Source: Acidobacteria bacterium AB60
Lineage (GTDB): Bacteria > Acidobacteriota > Terriglobia > Terriglobales > Acidobacteriaceae
Direction of reading: 5' to 3'
DNA: 64,000 nt
Assembly: GCA_008682415.1 (NCBI GenBank)
Contig: VANK01000004.1
Span: forward strand, 372,001-436,000
The notes under the pieces are model-generated. The model made no database searches. It was given only the letters and a program-made list of their open reading frames with translations, and was not told the origin of the DNA. The translations under genes were made by a program, and so were the position numbers. Shown piece by piece: positions 54,324 to 64,000 of this stretch (position 1 is the first letter of the stretch; each line of letters begins with the position of its first letter).

Positions 54324-55394
54324 ATGCGCTCGATTGCTCTGGTGTTCCTGACGGCTGCGCTGTGCTGGAAGGGTGCGGCGCAGAGCTTCGACTGCAAGGG
54401 GGCGCGGTCTGCGCGCGAGCAGGCGGTGTGCGCGGACGCGAAGCTTGCCGCGGCGGATGGCGCGGTGGCGGCGGCGTACCGGGGGCTGCGCGCGCAGCTC
54501 TCAGCGGAGGCGGCCACGCTGGTGCAGGCGGATCAGCGGGAGTGGCTGCACTGGCTGGACCTGGTGTGTCCCGCGCACGGCAAGGGGATCGCCGACGACA
54601 TCCATCGTTGTTTGGGGGGCGAGTACAGCGCGCGCGAACGCGATCTGAAGCAGGTGATGCGTGCGGGGGATGCGGTGATCTTTACACGCGCGCATTTTCT
54701 CTACAAGGCGGGGAGCCCGCGCGAGGAGAGCAACGGCGACAACGATCCGGGATTCGGGTATGGGGTGCTGCACTGGCCGCAGATGGATGTAACGGTGGGG
54801 CAGTTGGATGCGGCACATGCGGCGTGGAACCGCGCGGTAAAGAAGGAGGCGGCGGAGCTGGCGGTGGGGCTGCATCCGGCAAGCAAGGTTGCGACGTTTG
54901 ATACGGCGGTGGAGGCGGCGGGCACGATCGACGCGTTCTTCGCGGTGGATGCGATTAACGACCGGTTTATCGATGTGGGCTTCAGCGACATGGGGTATGG
55001 ATGGGGGGCCGCGCATCCGCTGACCGCGCACGTGAGTTTTTTGTGGTGGCTGGACCGCGGCCGCGAGCTGAAGGTCTCCGATGTGTTCAAGGCGGGGAGC
55101 GGCTGGGAGGACAAGCTGACGGAACTGGCGATCCGCAGCCTGCGCGCGCAGCCCGATCTGCAGGACATGCTGGAGGAGCACATCGAGAAGGCGGTCAAGG
55201 AGTCAGTCACCGATGCGGCGACGTGGACGGTGACGCGTGACAGCCTGACGATCACCTTTGGGCAATACGCGGTGGCGGCGTATGCGGCGGGGATGCCGGA
55301 GGCGAAGATCGCGTGGGACGCTGTGCGACCTTATCTTGCGCCGGAGATGAAGCCGGAGACGCTGCCTGTGTTGGTTGCGAAGCCGGAGCCCTGA
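54324..55394 (+). CDS. Secreted LprI-like/DUF1311 protein with C-terminal DUF3298-type domain
   Basis: The 356-residue protein has a signal peptide (to G-A-A-Q). Residues 22-110 match the LprI/DUF1311 four-Cys pattern: F-D-C-K-G-A-R-S, A-V-C-A-D-A-K-L, L-V-C-P-A-H, H-R-C-L-G. Such domains include lysozyme inhibitors. The remaining 240 residues are a DUF3298-like domain (V-G-F-S-D-M-G-Y-G-W-G, L-S-F-L-W-W-L-D). ATG 54324 was chosen for the signal peptide. A role against lysozyme or in envelope protection is inference from the first domain. Confidence 0.75.
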   Translation: MRSIALVFLTAALCWKGAAQSFDCKGARSAREQAVCADAKLAAADGAVAAAYRGLRAQLSAEAATLVQADQREWLHWLDLVCPAHGKGIADDIHRCLGGEYSARERDLKQVMRAGDAVIFTRAHFLYKAGSPREESNGDNDPGFGYGVLHWPQMDVTVGQLDAAHAAWNRAVKKEAAELAVGLHPASKVATFDTAVEAAGTIDAFFAVDAINDRFIDVGFSDMGYGWGAAHPLTAHVSFLWWLDRGRELKVSDVFKAGSGWEDKLTELAIRSLRAQPDLQDMLEEHIEKAVKESVTDAATWTVTRDSLTITFGQYAVAAYAAGMPEAKIAWDAVRPYLAPEMKPETLPVLVAKPEP

Positions 55395-55525
55395 GGCTGG
55401 TGCTGGACCCGAAGGTGACGGGGGCGGGGCGGTGGTGATTCGCAGGGCGGTATGCGGGGCGCGGAGGCGGTGGACGGGGGAGCGCAGAGGGATTTAGGGT
55501 GGAGGGTTCCAGAGGGCCTTCCCCT

Positions 55526-56245
55526 ATGCTTCGTCGAGATTTTGTGCGTGCGCTGGTGACGATTGGTGTCGCCCCGAAGTTTTTGCTAGGCCAGCAACAG
55601 GCGACTCCGCCGGGAGCGCCGCCGCCGGCGCCGGTGCCGTGGCTTCTGGGATTGAATCCCAAGACGCCGCTGCCGCACGTGGAGGTGGCGGAGGATGTTG
55701 CGGCGACGGAGCTGCGATTTTTTTCGCCGCTGCAGATGCAGACGCTGACGCGGCTGGCGGAGGTGCTGGTGCCGCCGGTGGGCGATAAGCCCGGCGCGCT
55801 GCAGGCGGGGGTGCCGGCGTTTCTGGATTTTCTGATGGCAAGTTCGCCGGAGACGCGGCAGCAGGTGTACGCGGGCGGGCTGGACTGGCTGGAGCAGGAG
55901 GCGCAGAAGAAGTATCAGACGCCGTTTTCGAAGGTGAGCGACGGGCAGGCGGGGGCGCTGCTGACGCCGTGGCTGCGAACGTGGATGACGGACCATCCGC
56001 CGACGGAGACGCACGCGGACTTTGTGAATATTGCGCATGACGAGATCCGGCTGGCGACGGTGAACTCGCGGCCGTGGTTTGAGGCGACGCCGCCGCCGAC
56101 GGCGCCGGATCCGTTCAATCGATCGCTGTACTGGTATCCGATTCAGCCGGATGTGCGGTACGAGTCGGCGGAGTGCGCGAAGATTCCTGCGCATGTGCAG
56201 GCGGCGCCAAAGTCGGGTCATCCGATGCCGCAGTATCCGCGGTGA
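55526..56245 (+). CDS. Gluconate 2-dehydrogenase subunit 3-type protein (Tat-exported)
   Basis: The 239-residue protein begins M-L-R-R-D-F-V-R-A-L, a Tat signal. The core from residue 60 matches the gluconate dehydrogenase small subunit family: F-F-S-P-L-Q-M-Q-T-L-T-R-L-A-E-V-L-V-P, then a central helical region. Such subunits chaperone or carry the GMC flavoprotein to the periplasm. It precedes the GMC gene by 50 bases. A cytochrome c subunit is not present in the window. Confidence 0.82.
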   Translation: MLRRDFVRALVTIGVAPKFLLGQQQATPPGAPPPAPVPWLLGLNPKTPLPHVEVAEDVAATELRFFSPLQMQTLTRLAEVLVPPVGDKPGALQAGVPAFLDFLMASSPETRQQVYAGGLDWLEQEAQKKYQTPFSKVSDGQAGALLTPWLRTWMTDHPPTETHADFVNIAHDEIRLATVNSRPWFEATPPPTAPDPFNRSLYWYPIQPDVRYESAECAKIPAHVQAAPKSGHPMPQYPR

Positions 56246-56295
56246 AAGACAGTGAACAGTGGTCAGGGAGCAGTGGGCCCGGGGAGTGGGTGGGG

Positions 56296-57879
<1,584 letters not shown>

Positions 57880-57895
57880 GCGACTAGCAGCAGAA

Positions 57896-57932
57896 GCGGC
57901 CCGCATGCGAGGATGCGGGCCGCTCTGTTTTT
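57896..57932 (+). terminator. Intrinsic terminator after the GMC gene
   Basis: Perfect 11-bp stem GCGGCCCGCAT/ATGCGGGCCGC with a 6-base loop, then TCTGTTTTT. Confidence 0.9.
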
Positions 57933-57961
57933 GGGCCACTGGCCTGGCCGAACCGCAGTTA

Positions 57962-58561
57962 CTACGGGAGGTAATACTGCTTGGAGCTGACGTTGCTCAC
58001 GTTGTAACCGGGAGCCTTGGCGGCTGCCTTCACGAGCTCCGTGTGGGAGATGGTGATGGGACCGGTGTAGGGGATGCAGTCGTCGAACTCGGAGAACTTA
58101 TCGACCGGGGACTGTCCGTTGGTGGTGTAGCAGATGGAAGCGCCCGGGGTGCTGGAGGTGAGGATCAGCGTCTGGGGCTTGCTGTAGTTTCCGCCGGCGA
58201 GGCTGAAGTAGGGCGCGGAGGCCAGGGGAAAAGGCACGTAGATGTACTGCTTGGCGCTTTCAACGCTCGAGGAGTATCCGGGAGCGATGGCGATGGCGGT
58301 TACCAGTTCCGTGGAGGAGACCACGATGGGGCCGGTGTAGACGGTGGAAGACGCGTTGGGGGTCTTGCCGTCGGTGCGGTAGTAGATCACGGCGCCAGGG
58401 GTGGCATCGGTAAGCACAAGCTGCTGCGGGGTGTTGTAGAGGCCGCCAGCCAGGCTAAAGAACACCGGCGCGGTCTGAGGAGGATTGGTCCCGGCTTTCA
58501 CCGCCAATGAGCACACAAGGCAGAGAGAGAGAATTGCCAAATACCGCAGGCTTGCTTTCAT
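57962..58561 (-). CDS. Secreted protein with two chitobiase C-terminal-type (CHB_HEX_C) domains
   Basis: The 199-residue protein has a signal peptide and two repeats of about 85 residues: F-S-L-A-G-G-x-Y, P-Q-x-L-x-L-T, T-P-G-A-x-I-x-Y-x-T-D/N-G, Y-T-G-P-I, S-S/H-T-E-L-V, A-P-G-Y. In known proteins these beta-sandwich domains accompany carbohydrate enzymes or surface proteins. No catalytic domain is attached here. It is preceded by tandem operator-like repeats at 58610-58650. Confidence 0.85.
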   Translation of the reverse strand: MKASLRYLAILSLCLVCSLAVKAGTNPPQTAPVFFSLAGGLYNTPQQLVLTDATPGAVIYYRTDGKTPNASSTVYTGPIVVSSTELVTAIAIAPGYSSSVESAKQYIYVPFPLASAPYFSLAGGNYSKPQTLILTSSTPGASICYTTNGQSPVDKFSEFDDCIPYTGPITISHTELVKAAAKAPGYNVSNVSSKQYYLP

Positions 58562-58945
58562 GGTGAAGCTCCTTCTGGGGAGGAAGGGACAGAAAAGCCC
58601 CTTGCTCTACATTCGTTGAATTTGAGTCAACATTCGTTGACCTAAGTCAAAGGAGGGGAAAACAGTAGACAGTGATCAGTGATCAGTGGTCAGTGGTCAG
58701 TTAGTTGCACTTTGGGGGGCGATGATACGGCAGGCTGGTTCAGGGCTCCCGCGATGCGATAAGCGGCTAACTTAGGCGATCGGACGAGAGGTGAACTTAG
58801 GCTCGATCCTTATATCACAGGAGGGTCGAGGGTCAGCCGGAAATCTTATCGGCAGGATAGGCGAGATTGTTCTGTGATTTCTCGAGCGATCTTTGCACTA
58901 AGTCAGGTGCAAAGCAAGTTAGGCGCGGTTTGCCGTCGGACACTC
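58562..58945. other. 384-base gap with operator-like repeats
   Basis: Next to the chitobiase-domain gene lie two 20-21-base direct repeats (58610-58650), each with TTGA/TCAA ends, then a GATCAGTG short tandem repeat (about 58671-58703). The right part carries no gene. No RNA gene is seen. Confidence 0.5.
58610..58650 (-). promoter_or_regulatory. Tandem operator-like repeats upstream of the chitobiase-domain gene
   Basis: Two repeats begin CATTCGTTGA; the second contains the perfect palindrome TTGAC-N4-GTCAA (58637-58650). They sit about 50-90 bases before ATG 58561, around a candidate TTGACT -35 on the minus strand. A dimeric regulator binding twice is plausible. Confidence 0.45.
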
Positions 58946-61390
58946 TTAGTCGCAACGAAGAGCGATCATGGGCTGAAGGTTGGCCGCGCGCCGGGCGGGC
59001 GCCACGCATGCGAGGACGGCGACGGCGATGAGAAGGGCGACGGCAAGAAGCAGGACGAGAGGATCGTGGGCGTTACCTGCCTGCCATGCGGCGAGCACCC
59101 GTCCGAGGGCGAGGATCATCACGAGACCGGCGAGGATTCCGATGCCGACGTTGACGAGCATGGAGGAGAAGACGATGCGCAAGACATGGGACGGTTGCGC
59201 ACCGAGAGCCATGCGAATGCCGAACTCGCTGGTTCGCTGGGTCACGGAGTAAGAGACGACGCTGAACAGGCCGACGGCGGCGAGCACGAGGGCGAGCAGG
59301 GAGAGGGCGCTGAAGACCCAGGAGATGAGGTGCTCCTGCTGCCACTCGGGCTCGTCGATCAAGCGTTGCTCGAGGGTTTCGGCCTCACTTCCGCCCGGCT
59401 GGTCGGCGTTGACGGTGGCGAGCCGCTTGCGGACCTCAAGGAGAAGAGGCAGGGGCGCAGTGTCGGAGCGCACGAGGATCTGGGTCCACTCGCTCATGTG
59501 CACGGTCCAGGGAACGAAGGCGCCGGGACGAACTGCTTCGCGGAGCCCGTTATTGCGGGAGTCGGCGACGATGCCGATGATCTGAAACCAGGCATTTTCG
59601 ATGCCCGGGGCGGAGATCTGAATGGGCGGGCGGTTGTCGATCATGGGAAGCTTGATGGATTTTCCGATGGCATCGCCGTTGGGGAAGTACATGTCGGCCA
59701 GTGTGCGATTGATGACGGCAACGGGAGCGGCGTTGCGATTTTCGACGGGGGTCCATAGTCGGCCCTGCAGGAGGGGGATGCGCAGGACCGCGAAGTAGTC
59801 GGGGCTGACGGGGCTGAGGGAGAGGTTCTGCTGCTCGGGCGCGGTGCGGCCCTGGATTTCGAAGCGCATCTCCCAACCGCCGTTGGGGGGGACGCCGGGA
59901 GCGATGGCGGCGGTGACGCCGGGCGCCTGGGCAACAGCCGTCCGCAACTGTTCAAGGTAGGCAGAGCGCTCGGGCCAGGTCTTCCAGGCGTTTTCGTGCA
60001 GGGGCACGGAGACGAGGAGGACGTTGTGGGGATCGTAGCCGAGGGGCGCGTGGAGGAGGCGGGCGAACTCCTGCATGGCGGCGCCGGCGGAGGCGAGGAG
60101 CAGGAGGGTGAGGGCGATCTGGCCGGCGATGAGGCCCTGGTGGGTGCGGCGGCCGTGGAGGCTGCCGGCCATGCGGCGGGAGTTGGACTGCATCATCTGG
60201 GCGGTGTCGGGGCGGGAGAGCTGCCAGGCGGGCCAGAGCCCGAAGAGGATGCCGGTGACGAGGGCGACGGCGATGCTGAACCCAAGGATCCACGGGTTGA
60301 TTTCAACGACAGCTTCGGGGGCGAAGGCAAAGGGAGGGAGGATGAGGCGGATGCCGGCCAGCATGGCGAAGGTGAGAGCGATGCCCAGCGCGGCGCCGGT
60401 GATGGCGATGAGGAGGGACTCGGTGAGGAGCTGGCGGATGATGCGGCCGCGCCGTGCGCCGATGGCGGCACGCACCGCGAGTTCCTGCCGGCGCGCCTCA
60501 CCACGGGCGAGCAGGAGGATGGAGACGTTGCCGCAGCCTATGACGAGCAGGAGGGCTACCGCCGCGAGGAGCATGTAGAGGGTGTGGCCGATGTCGCGCA
60601 CCACCCAGTCATTGAGACCCTGCACGTGGACCTTGAAGTGCGCGGGGAAGCGCTTGGGATATTCCCGCGCGAATTGCTCGAGCAGGGGCTGCAGGGCGGC
60701 GTTGGCTGCCTCGCGCGTCTCGCCTGGCTTGAGGCGGAAGTTGACGATGAAGAGGTTCGCCGGGTCGCCGGTGATGTTGGCGGGGACGTAGAGGTCGGCG
60801 CTGTACCAGCGAAAGCGAGGGGCGGCGATGCCGATGACGAGATAGTTCTTGTGATCGAGCTGAAGGGTGCGTCCAAGGACGGCGGGGTCGGAGGCGAAGT
60901 GGCGGACCCAGAAGCGATAGCCGAGGACGACGACGGGCTGCGGGGTCTCTCCCTCGGGCGCATCGGAGGGCTGCAGGCCGCGGCCGCGGAGGGCGGGGAC
61001 GCCGAGGAAGTCCCATCCGTTGGCGGATAGCTGAATGGCGTTGACGTCTTCCGGAAGTTCTCCGCCGGTGAGAGGCATGGACCAGGTGTCCATGGCGACG
61101 ACGCTGTCGACGGCGGGGGACTGGCGCAGTTCGCGGATCTGGGGACCGCTGAGGTTGATCCATCGATGGTGTCCGCCGGTGTCCATGACGGTGAGGCGCA
61201 TGATGCGGTCGGCCTCGCGGAAGGGGTAGGGGCGGATCAGTGCGGCATAGAGGACGCTGAAGACGGCGGTGGTGGCGCCGATGCCGAGCGCCAGGGAGAG
61301 GACGGCGGTGATGGTGAAGCCGGGGCTCTTCACCAGCTGGCGCAGGGCGTAACGGAGGTCTTGAAGGAGGGTTGGGGAGAGGATGGGCAT
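58946..61390 (-). CDS. ADOP-family (MacB/FtsX-like) ABC transporter permease
   Basis: The 814-residue protein has the acidobacterial duplicated-orphan-permease layout: [15 protein letters not shown] at the N-terminus, a TM, a MacB-like periplasmic core (about 60-240), three TMs from about 260, a second FtsX-like core, and three C-terminal TMs. It has no ATPase domain and no ATPase gene nearby. Fused N-terminal ADOP regulatory domain is absent. The family is probably involved in export or envelope stress, with unknown substrate. A second, PadR-linked copy begins at 63504. Confidence 0.88.
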   Translation of the reverse strand: MPILSPTLLQDLRYALRQLVKSPGFTITAVLSLALGIGATTAVFSVLYAALIRPYPFREADRIMRLTVMDTGGHHRWINLSGPQIRELRQSPAVDSVVAMDTWSMPLTGGELPEDVNAIQLSANGWDFLGVPALRGRGLQPSDAPEGETPQPVVVLGYRFWVRHFASDPAVLGRTLQLDHKNYLVIGIAAPRFRWYSADLYVPANITGDPANLFIVNFRLKPGETREAANAALQPLLEQFAREYPKRFPAHFKVHVQGLNDWVVRDIGHTLYMLLAAVALLLVIGCGNVSILLLARGEARRQELAVRAAIGARRGRIIRQLLTESLLIAITGAALGIALTFAMLAGIRLILPPFAFAPEAVVEINPWILGFSIAVALVTGILFGLWPAWQLSRPDTAQMMQSNSRRMAGSLHGRRTHQGLIAGQIALTLLLLASAGAAMQEFARLLHAPLGYDPHNVLLVSVPLHENAWKTWPERSAYLEQLRTAVAQAPGVTAAIAPGVPPNGGWEMRFEIQGRTAPEQQNLSLSPVSPDYFAVLRIPLLQGRLWTPVENRNAAPVAVINRTLADMYFPNGDAIGKSIKLPMIDNRPPIQISAPGIENAWFQIIGIVADSRNNGLREAVRPGAFVPWTVHMSEWTQILVRSDTAPLPLLLEVRKRLATVNADQPGGSEAETLEQRLIDEPEWQQEHLISWVFSALSLLALVLAAVGLFSVVSYSVTQRTSEFGIRMALGAQPSHVLRIVFSSMLVNVGIGILAGLVMILALGRVLAAWQAGNAHDPLVLLLAVALLIAVAVLACVAPARRAANLQPMIALRCD

Positions 61391-61455
61391 GAGCTGGCGA
61401 CCTCCTCGGGGAATGGTTCATGATGGCACGGCCGCGTTTCGCCAGACGGAGGCAA

Positions 61456-62259
61456 CTAGAAGTGGGTCATGTCGTGGGAACGCTGATGGTGCCGGAAGAC
61501 GTAGCGTCCGATCATCCAGCCGACGGCGCTGCCGACGAGGACGTCGGAGGGGAAGTGCTGGCGGGCGACGACGCGGGTGACGCTGACGCCGGTGGCCAGG
61601 CCATAGATGGCGACGTCGCTGAGGAAGCCGGGGTACTCCGAGGCGACGACGGCGGCCGAGGACCAGGCGAGGATGGCGTGGTTGGAGGGGAAGGAGGAGC
61701 CGGTGCCGACGCCGCTCTGGAAGAACCGGCCCCTGGCGTTATCGACGGTGGGGCGCTCGCGCTGGGCAACGAGTTTCATGACCTCATTGACGGCAAGGCT
61801 GTCGACCATGGCTTCGCCGGCGAGGATGCCGGTCTCCTGCGGCTGGGCGCGGTGCTGCAGGGCGCCGACGCCGTAGAGGGCGGCGGGGATAACGACGAGC
61901 CCGCCGAGGAGGCCGTTGGAGGCGGTGTTGGCGTGGCTGTTGAGGGAGGCGTCCTGGAGACGAGAGGAGGACATGGCCTGATGATCGGTGGTCATGGCGA
62001 TGACCGTGGCGGCGACGAGGACGACCGGACCGGCGGCGTTGGAGGGACGGAGGTGGAGCGGGCTGGTCCAGATGGCCATCTGGTCTTTGAGGAGATTGCG
62101 CGGGGTGTTGCGGAGGGTGGCCCCATCTTCGGGGGCGACGATGAGGGGCTTGGGGACATCGGGGAGGCCGCTGGGCGGGGCGTCCTGCGCGACGGCGGGA
62201 TGGAGGATGGCGAAGAATGACGCGATTGTCAGGAACGAGAGGATGGCTTGGGAGCGCAT
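61456..62259 (-). CDS. PAP2-type membrane phosphatase
   Basis: The 267-residue protein has a signal-like first helix (to A-V-A-Q) and the acid-phosphatase motifs K-L-V-A-Q-R-E-R-P, S-F-P-S-N-H-A and S-V-T-R-V-V-A-R-Q-H-F-P-S-D-V. Members dephosphorylate lipid or prenyl diphosphates. The open frame extends past 62259 but the upstream part overlaps the next gene and has no PAP2-like content. The active-site Gly of PSGH is Asn in P-S-N-H, a variant seen in the family. ATG 62259 lacks a good ribosome site. Confidence 0.85.
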   Translation of the reverse strand: MRSQAILSFLTIASFFAILHPAVAQDAPPSGLPDVPKPLIVAPEDGATLRNTPRNLLKDQMAIWTSPLHLRPSNAAGPVVLVAATVIAMTTDHQAMSSSRLQDASLNSHANTASNGLLGGLVVIPAALYGVGALQHRAQPQETGILAGEAMVDSLAVNEVMKLVAQRERPTVDNARGRFFQSGVGTGSSFPSNHAILAWSSAAVVASEYPGFLSDVAIYGLATGVSVTRVVARQHFPSDVLVGSAVGWMIGRYVFRHHQRSHDMTHF

Positions 62260-62317
62260 GGTTCTATTGTCACGCAGAAGAGACGGTGGGTGGCGAGTTG
62301 CGAGTTGCGAGTGATGG

Positions 62318-62851
62318 TTATCGGGCGGGGGTGGCGGGGGACAACTCGGCGAGATAGATGGCGGTGTAGTCGAGGTAGTTCTGGGCGTATTCGAGGATGA
62401 GCTTGCGGTCGGAGTCGCCGAGTTCGCGGCGGAGCTTGCCGGGGACGCCGGCCCAGAGGGTGCGCGGGGGGACGACGGTGTGTTCGGGGAGCACGCAGCC
62501 GGCGGCGATGATGCTGCCTTCGCCGATGCGGCAGTCGTTGAGGATGGTGACGCCCATGCCGATGAGGCAGGCGTCTTCGACGGTGCATCCGTGGACGGTG
62601 GCGTTGTGGCCGATGGTGACCCAGTCGCCCACCTTGACCGCGTAGAGATGGCGCTGGCCGTGGAGGACGGCGCAGTCCTGGACGTTGGAGTTGGCGCCGA
62701 CGCGGATGGAGTTGACGTCGCCGCGGAGGACGGCATTCATCCAGACGGAGGAGTTTTCCCCGAGTTCGACATCGCCGAGGACCTGGGCGGACCGATCGAT
62801 GTAGCAGGTGGCGGGAATGCGGGGGAGCCGGCCCTGGTAACTGCGGATCAT
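62318..62851 (-). CDS. Gamma-carbonic-anhydrase-like hexapeptide protein
   Basis: The 177-residue protein has left-handed beta-helix repeats (D-V-E-L-G-E-N-S-S-V-W-M-N-A-V-L-R-G-D) and the three metal-site histidines in V-L-H-G-Q-R-H and G-H-N-A-T-V-H-G-C. This is the gamma-carbonic-anhydrase family; many members lack activity. The C-terminus carries the usual alpha-helix. It is on the same strand as the PAP2 and ADOP genes. Confidence 0.9.
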   Translation of the reverse strand: MIRSYQGRLPRIPATCYIDRSAQVLGDVELGENSSVWMNAVLRGDVNSIRVGANSNVQDCAVLHGQRHLYAVKVGDWVTIGHNATVHGCTVEDACLIGMGVTILNDCRIGEGSIIAAGCVLPEHTVVPPRTLWAGVPGKLRRELGDSDRKLILEYAQNYLDYTAIYLAELSPATPAR

Positions 62852-62951
62852 GGGGTGGAGAAGCCTCCTGGGATGAGTGTAGAGGATGGGGTGAGGGAGG
62901 GAATAGGGAATAAGGAATGTAGTGGGGGGACTGATCGATGCAGCAGGTCGC

Positions 62952-63011
62952 GGGGTGAAGAAGTGAAAAGGTGAAGAGGTGAAAAGGTGAAGAGGTGAAG
63001 AGGTGAAGGGG
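62952..63011. repeat. Short tandem repeat GTGAAGAG/GTGAAAAG
   Basis: About seven 8-9-base units of GTGAAGAG or GTGAAAAG run in tandem before the PadR promoter. Low-complexity; no function assigned. Confidence 0.8.
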
Positions 63012-63043
63012 TGGGCAACCTATTCGTCACATTCTGGTTCCAC

Positions 63044-63088
63044 CTAGGAGTTCTAGTGGTGTAAGCTCGGGTCACCTAGAACTCCGAG
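63044..63088 (+). promoter_or_regulatory. Probable PadR operator: two CTAG-N5-CNAG half-palindromes
   Basis: CTAGGAGTTCTAG (63044-63056) and CTAGAACTCCGAG (63076-63088) are 32 bases apart, about three helical turns. Read together, GGAGTTCTAG and CTAGAACTCC form a 10-bp dyad over the expected promoter of padR. Autoregulation by PadR is inferred. Confidence 0.6.
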
Positions 63089-63102
63089 GGGAGGGTTTGC
63101 GG

Positions 63103-63507
63103 GTGGGGAAGAAGAGCGAGGGCGAGGAGCGGATGGCGCAGCGAAGACGAGTGGCCGAGCCGGATGCGGAGATGTTGAAGGGGACGCTGGACATGATGAT
63201 CCTGCGGACGCTGGTGGGCGGGGATGCGCATGGGCACACGATTGCGAAGGTGATCGAGCGGACCTCAGAGGACGTGCTGGAGGTGGAGCAGGGGTCGTTG
63301 TATCCGGCGCTGCACCGGCTGGAGGATCGGGGCTGGGTGTCGTCGTACTGGGGTGCGAGCGAGAACAACCGCAAGGCCAAGTTTTACCGGCTGACGGCGC
63401 TGGGGCGGAAGCGGCTGGTGCGGGAGACGACGCGCTGGCGGCAGATGACGCGGGCGATCGGGCTGGTGATGGGCGAGGAGACGCAGCCGGAAGGAGGCTT
63501 GGGATGA
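63103..63507 (+). CDS. PadR-family transcriptional regulator
   Basis: The 134-residue protein has the PadR winged helix: M-L-K-G-T-L-D-M-M-I-L-R-T-L, G-H-T-I-A-K-V-I-E, V-E-Q-G-S-L-Y-P-A-L-H-R-L-E-D-R-G-W-V. GTG 63103 has GAGGGGAGGG upstream at normal spacing; ATG 63133 is an alternative. PadR proteins of this group sit upstream of ADOP permease genes in Acidobacteriota and repress them; its stop overlaps the permease start by ATGA. Confidence 0.9.
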   Translation: MGKKSEGEERMAQRRRVAEPDAEMLKGTLDMMILRTLVGGDAHGHTIAKVIERTSEDVLEVEQGSLYPALHRLEDRGWVSSYWGASENNRKAKFYRLTALGRKRLVRETTRWRQMTRAIGLVMGEETQPEGGLG

Positions 63508-64000
63508 GCTTTTACCGCCGCAGGAACGAAGACGCCGAAGTGCAGCAGGAGATGGAGAGTTATCTGGCGGAGGAGATCGCGGAGAACCGTGCGCGGGGCA
63601 TGTCGGCCGAGGAGGCGGAGCGTCGGGCGCGGGTGAAGATGGGCAGCGCGCAGAAGGTGCGCGAGAACCTGTGGCAGCAGAACAGCTTTTCCGCGGAGAA
63701 GCTGTGGCGGGATGTGAAGTACGCGGTGCGGACGCTGTGGCGTTCGCCGGGGTTCTCGCTGATTGCGATTGTGGTGATGGCGCTGTGCATCGGGGCGGCC
63801 ACTTCCCTGTTCACGATCGTGCGGTCGGTGCTGCTGAAGCCGCTTCCCTTTCGCGATCCGGGCAGCCTGGTGATGGTGTATGAGCACTGGCGATCCGCGG
63901 ACGCCAACCGGGACGGGTTCAACTACAACGTGGTATCGCCGGCGGACTTCTTTGACTGGCGGGCGCAGACGCATGGGTTTGAAGACATGGCGGTCTGGCA
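63504..64000 (+). CDS. ADOP-family permease, 5' part (cut by window end)
   Basis: From ATG 63504, after AAGGAGG at 63491-63497, the visible 165 residues contain an N-terminal regulatory helical domain (E-M-E-S-Y-L-A-E-E-I, G-M-S-A-E-E-A-E-R-R-A-R-V-K-M-G), then Y-A-V-R-T-L-W-R-S-P-G-F-S-L-I-A and a first transmembrane helix. This is the form with the ADOP N-domain, absent from the copy at 58946. The rest lies outside. Confidence 0.88.
   Translation, partial: MSFYRRRNEDAEVQQEMESYLAEEIAENRARGMSAEEAERRARVKMGSAQKVRENLWQQNSFSAEKLWRDVKYAVRTLWRSPGFSLIAIVVMALCIGAATSLFTIVRSVLLKPLPFRDPGSLVMVYEHWRSADANRDGFNYNVVSPADFFDWRAQTHGFEDMAVW

Noticed and set aside
61456..62736. Long frame extending the PAP2 gene upstream by 480 bases
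   Set aside because: It is Ser/Pro/Ala-rich, overlaps the gamma-CA-like gene in another frame and has no signal; ATG 62259 gives a signal-bearing PAP2 protein.

Overview
The window is GC-rich, densely coded bacterial chromosome. It most likely comes from an Acidobacteriota (class Terriglobia, Acidobacteriaceae-type) genome. This is inferred from gene families: a large TonB-receptor-like barrel with an N-terminal carboxypeptidase-regulatory-like domain, two FtsX-type 'ADOP' permeases (one behind a PadR regulator), NHL-repeat secreted proteins, a DUF3300 protein, a FadN-type fused beta-oxidation enzyme, and large families of non-coding palindromic repeats. There are no rRNA, tRNA, phage or transposase genes and no CRISPR array.

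Layout. 1-6.3 kb: end of a polyphosphate kinase, GyrI-like protein, PfkB kinase, metallo-hydrolase, DUF3300 protein and a serine hydrolase. 6.3-12 kb: beta-carbonic anhydrase, two tandem PA2169-type helical-bundle proteins, a secreted protein, a DHA2-type efflux pump, and a barrel protein with a small cytochrome c. 12-15.4 kb: a sulfur-assimilation operon (siroheme sulfite/nitrite reductase plus CysG-like siroheme synthase) preceded by what looks like a complete cysteine-codon attenuator. 15.9-24 kb: MTA phosphorylase, sugar/nucleoside kinase, membrane glycosyltransferase, MgtC, then a peptidoglycan-recycling block (DapF-like, LdcA, Mpl) and PlsC. 24-30.4 kb (minus strand): SPOR protein, slipin, NfeD, TPR protein, ArnT-like transferase. 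30.6-36.5 kb: two Fe(II)/2OG dioxygenases (one AlkB), a cyclic-nucleotide-domain histidine kinase, a response regulator fused to a thioredoxin-reductase fold, and a LuxR regulator with a degenerate receiver. 36.9-45.4 kb: TonB-receptor-like barrel, phosphocholine-type phospholipase C and an NHL protein. 45.5-54.3 kb: three long non-coding repeat arrays around a VOC protein, a DUF2203 protein, a small membrane protein, the FadN enzyme and a GNAT acetyltransferase. 54.3-64 kb: LprI-like protein, a Tat-type small subunit with a GMC oxidoreductase, a chitobiase-domain protein, an ADOP permease, PAP2 phosphatase, gamma-carbonic-anhydrase-like protein, and a PadR/ADOP pair cut by the window end.

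Most notable signal. Upstream of the sulfite-reductase operon, a leaderless 19-codon ORF carries four codons C-C-R-C. It is followed by three segments in which segment 2 nearly duplicates segment 4, and both can pair with segment 3, with segments 3 and 4 forming a terminator. This is the architecture of a cysteine-sensing transcription attenuator, and it argues that the operon serves cysteine synthesis. Other points worth checking: a DapF homologue with Ser in place of one catalytic Cys inside the peptidoglycan-recycling block; a two-component pair whose output is a thioredoxin-reductase fold without redox cysteines; hairpin repeat arrays with a constant frame and exchangeable stems; and a switch from C-excess to G-excess on the plus strand near 47.8 kb.
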